Part shown: positions 62,683-64,000 of the stretch, piece after piece
Position numbering within the stretch: position 1 is the first letter of the stretch
Layout: each line of letters starts with the position of its first letter
From: Heliocidaris erythrogramma
Lineage: Eukaryota > Echinodermata > Echinoidea > Camarodonta > Echinometridae
Length of the DNA stretch: 64,000 bases
Direction of reading: 5' to 3'
Assembly: GCA_025617745.1 (NCBI GenBank)
Contig: CM046856.1
Coordinates: forward strand, 41,476,888-41,540,887
The notes under the pieces: model-generated
What the model was told of the DNA's origin: nothing
Seen by the model: only the letters and a program-made list of their open reading frames with translations
Database searches by the model: none
Position numbers and translations under genes: made by a program

Positions 62683-62948
62683 CTATAATCTTCAGCCCGA
62701 AAAGGGAAATCCCGGTGCTCAATTAATCTTCTATACCAAAACAGCCGAAAATACCATATAATGATCGAATTCCAAATATAAAACTTGGTTTTTGGATACG
62801 TTACATTCTGCCTTTCCTGTGCAAAAATTCCTAACACTAACTAACAGTAACACACTACTAGTAACAGTGCGTGAGTGACAGCAAAGACTTTATACGTACG
62901 TGCAAAGAGTGCTCACCACTTATGCTCACCAGCATATAGCACCAACCA

Positions 62949-63004
62949 ACGAACGACGTAGAGGGCGTCAACACTACAAGTGTTGACGCCCTCTACGTTC
63001 GTTG
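62949..63004. mobile_element. 56-bp micro-palindrome with 8-bp target duplication
   Basis: GTAGAGGGCGTCAACACT and AGTGTTGACGCCCTCTAC are perfect complements around ACA. The outer ends CGAACG/CGTTCG differ by a 2-base insertion. ACCAACCA flanks both sides (62941-62948 and 63005-63012). It lies about 270 bp upstream of the Elongin A start codon, so possibly in the promoter. Confidence 0.87.
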
Positions 63005-63173
63005 ACCAACCAGGAGTGAGAGCACAGCTTCGGCGCGCGTGTTTTTTTTTACCGTAACCCTAATGCGTCAAATTACTCATAATACGGTTTATTCCGTCAA
63101 GACTAGTCGGCATGAATATTCATGAAAACGAATTGTAGCGATATAATAAAACGAGCAAGGCCATCGAGCAGCT

Positions 63174-63246
63174 GTTCTACGTGGCGCAATCGGATAATCC
63201 GGTGCTCTCTTGGTGAAAGGCCCGCGAGTTCGAATCTCGGCAGAGG
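63174..63246 (+). tRNA. tRNA-like segment (pseudogene or SINE head), left copy
   Basis: A box TGGCGCAATCGG (63182-63193) and B box GAGTTCGAATCTC (63226-63238) are spaced as in a tRNA, but the acceptor and D stems pair poorly and no anticodon can be assigned safely. Confidence 0.45.
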
Positions 63247-63542
63247 TTTATAATACGAAATTTTCTTTTGCTGATTTAAAAATAAGGTGACTGAGAAAGA
63301 AAATACAAGTCCGATACTTGTAGTCTCTTTCAAACTCTTCAAAAAGGGGTTTCTGATGCGTTAGCGATACGGAAAAAAAGGGTAAGCACTGTAGAGGCAC
63401 CAATCCTGCAGCTGAGCTCATGAATATTCATATCAGAAACCCCTTTTTGAAGGCTTTGAAAGATACTACAAGTTTTGGACTTGTATTTTCTTACTCAGTC
63501 ACCTCATTTTTAAATCAGCAAAAGAAAATTTCGTAATATAAA

Positions 63543-63615
63543 CCTCTGCCGAGGTTCGAACTAGTGGTCCTTTCACCAAGAGGGGACTGGATTATCCGAT
63601 TGCGCCACACAGAAC
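63543..63615 (-). tRNA. tRNA-like segment (pseudogene or SINE head), right copy
   Basis: The minus-strand counterpart of the left copy, with TGGCGCAATCGG and TAGTTCGAACCTC. It is more diverged in the B box. Confidence 0.45.
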
Positions 63616-64000
63616 AGCTGCACGATGCCCTTGCTCGTTTTATTATATCGCTACCATTCGTTTCATGAATATTCATGCCGACTAGTTTTGACGGAATAAA
63701 CCGTATTATAAGCAATTTGACGCGATATGAATATTCATGAGCTCTGCTGCAGGATTGGTGCCTATACTGCTTACCAAAAAAAAGACGCCTCCGGCGCACA
63801 GTGAAATATCGCGATCGCCAAATATCCCCGGTTGAGTGGCTCAGTCCCAAAATAAAGCACGCGTATAATTTTGGTACATGATATGTCTATCATCCAGAGG
63901 GAAATGTTATAGTCTTAATCAAGATGTTTGTATTTTTTATTTTCTTTCTTTTTTTCTTCTTTGTCAGACGCTCCTAAAGTACCCCAACCCCCAATATTGA

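Larger units (their letters stand above)
63060..63790. repeat. Inverted pair of a tRNA-containing repeat
   Basis: The left copy (about 63060-63355) and right copy (about 63435-63725) are complementary, including CTAGTCGGCATGAATATTCAT and GCGATATAATAAAACGAGCAA. The spacer text (GGTAAGCA.TGTAGAGGCACCAATCCTGCAG) reappears inverted beyond the right copy (63745-63775). Each copy contains a tRNA-like segment. Confidence 0.75.

Overview
This window is animal nuclear DNA, not bacterial. It holds introns with consensus GT/AG splice sites, many nested transposons, microsatellites and abundant TACATGTA-type words. The mobile elements (foldback elements with tandem-repeat arms like the TU family described in sea urchins, a DIRS-type retrotransposon, TTAA- and TA-flanked DNA elements) suggest a marine invertebrate deuterostome, most likely an echinoderm. 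That assignment is inference.

The only clear host gene is Elongin A (ELOA/TCEB3), on the minus strand. Six coding exons can be placed by splice sites, matching reading phase and similarity: 62596-62682, 31692-31748, 27433-27528, 24293-25909, 22325-22403 and 504-593. They give 675 complete codons. The rest, including the Elongin B/C-binding region, lies beyond the left edge. Intron 1 is about 30.8 kb and intron 5 about 21.7 kb, so almost everything else in the window is intronic mobile DNA.

Layout, left to right. 1-594: exon 6. 594-22.3k: intron 5, holding a hairpin MITE, tandem repeats, a TA-flanked element split by a 5559-bp TA-flanked element (copy 1), an adjoining 6.6-kb TA-flanked element, and a decayed DIRS element (15.6-21.3k) itself split by a foldback element. 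22.3-31.7k: exons 5 to 2 with hAT-like MITEs between them. 31.8-37.4k: copy 2 of the 5.5-kb element, inverted and 98 bp from exon 2. 37.4-44.4k: a second foldback-type element. 45.4-46.5k: a dead LINE. 47.6-51.2k: a third foldback element. 52.2-61.9k: a nest of TTAA-flanked elements. 62.6k: exon 1. 63-63.7k: an inverted pair of tRNA-like repeats.

The most interesting part is 52.5-60.2k. Two different TTAA-flanked elements (53484-58463 and 58497-60181) share one architecture: a THAP zinc-finger coding segment near the left end on the plus strand, facing a minus-strand segment that resembles the P2X7 C-terminal 'ballast' domain family. Three tiny perfect or near-perfect palindromes with 8-bp target duplications (two at 59.2-59.34k and one at 62.95k) look like very short mobile hairpins. 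The two inverted 5.5-kb copies flank exons 2-5, so the pre-mRNA could pair with itself around those exons.
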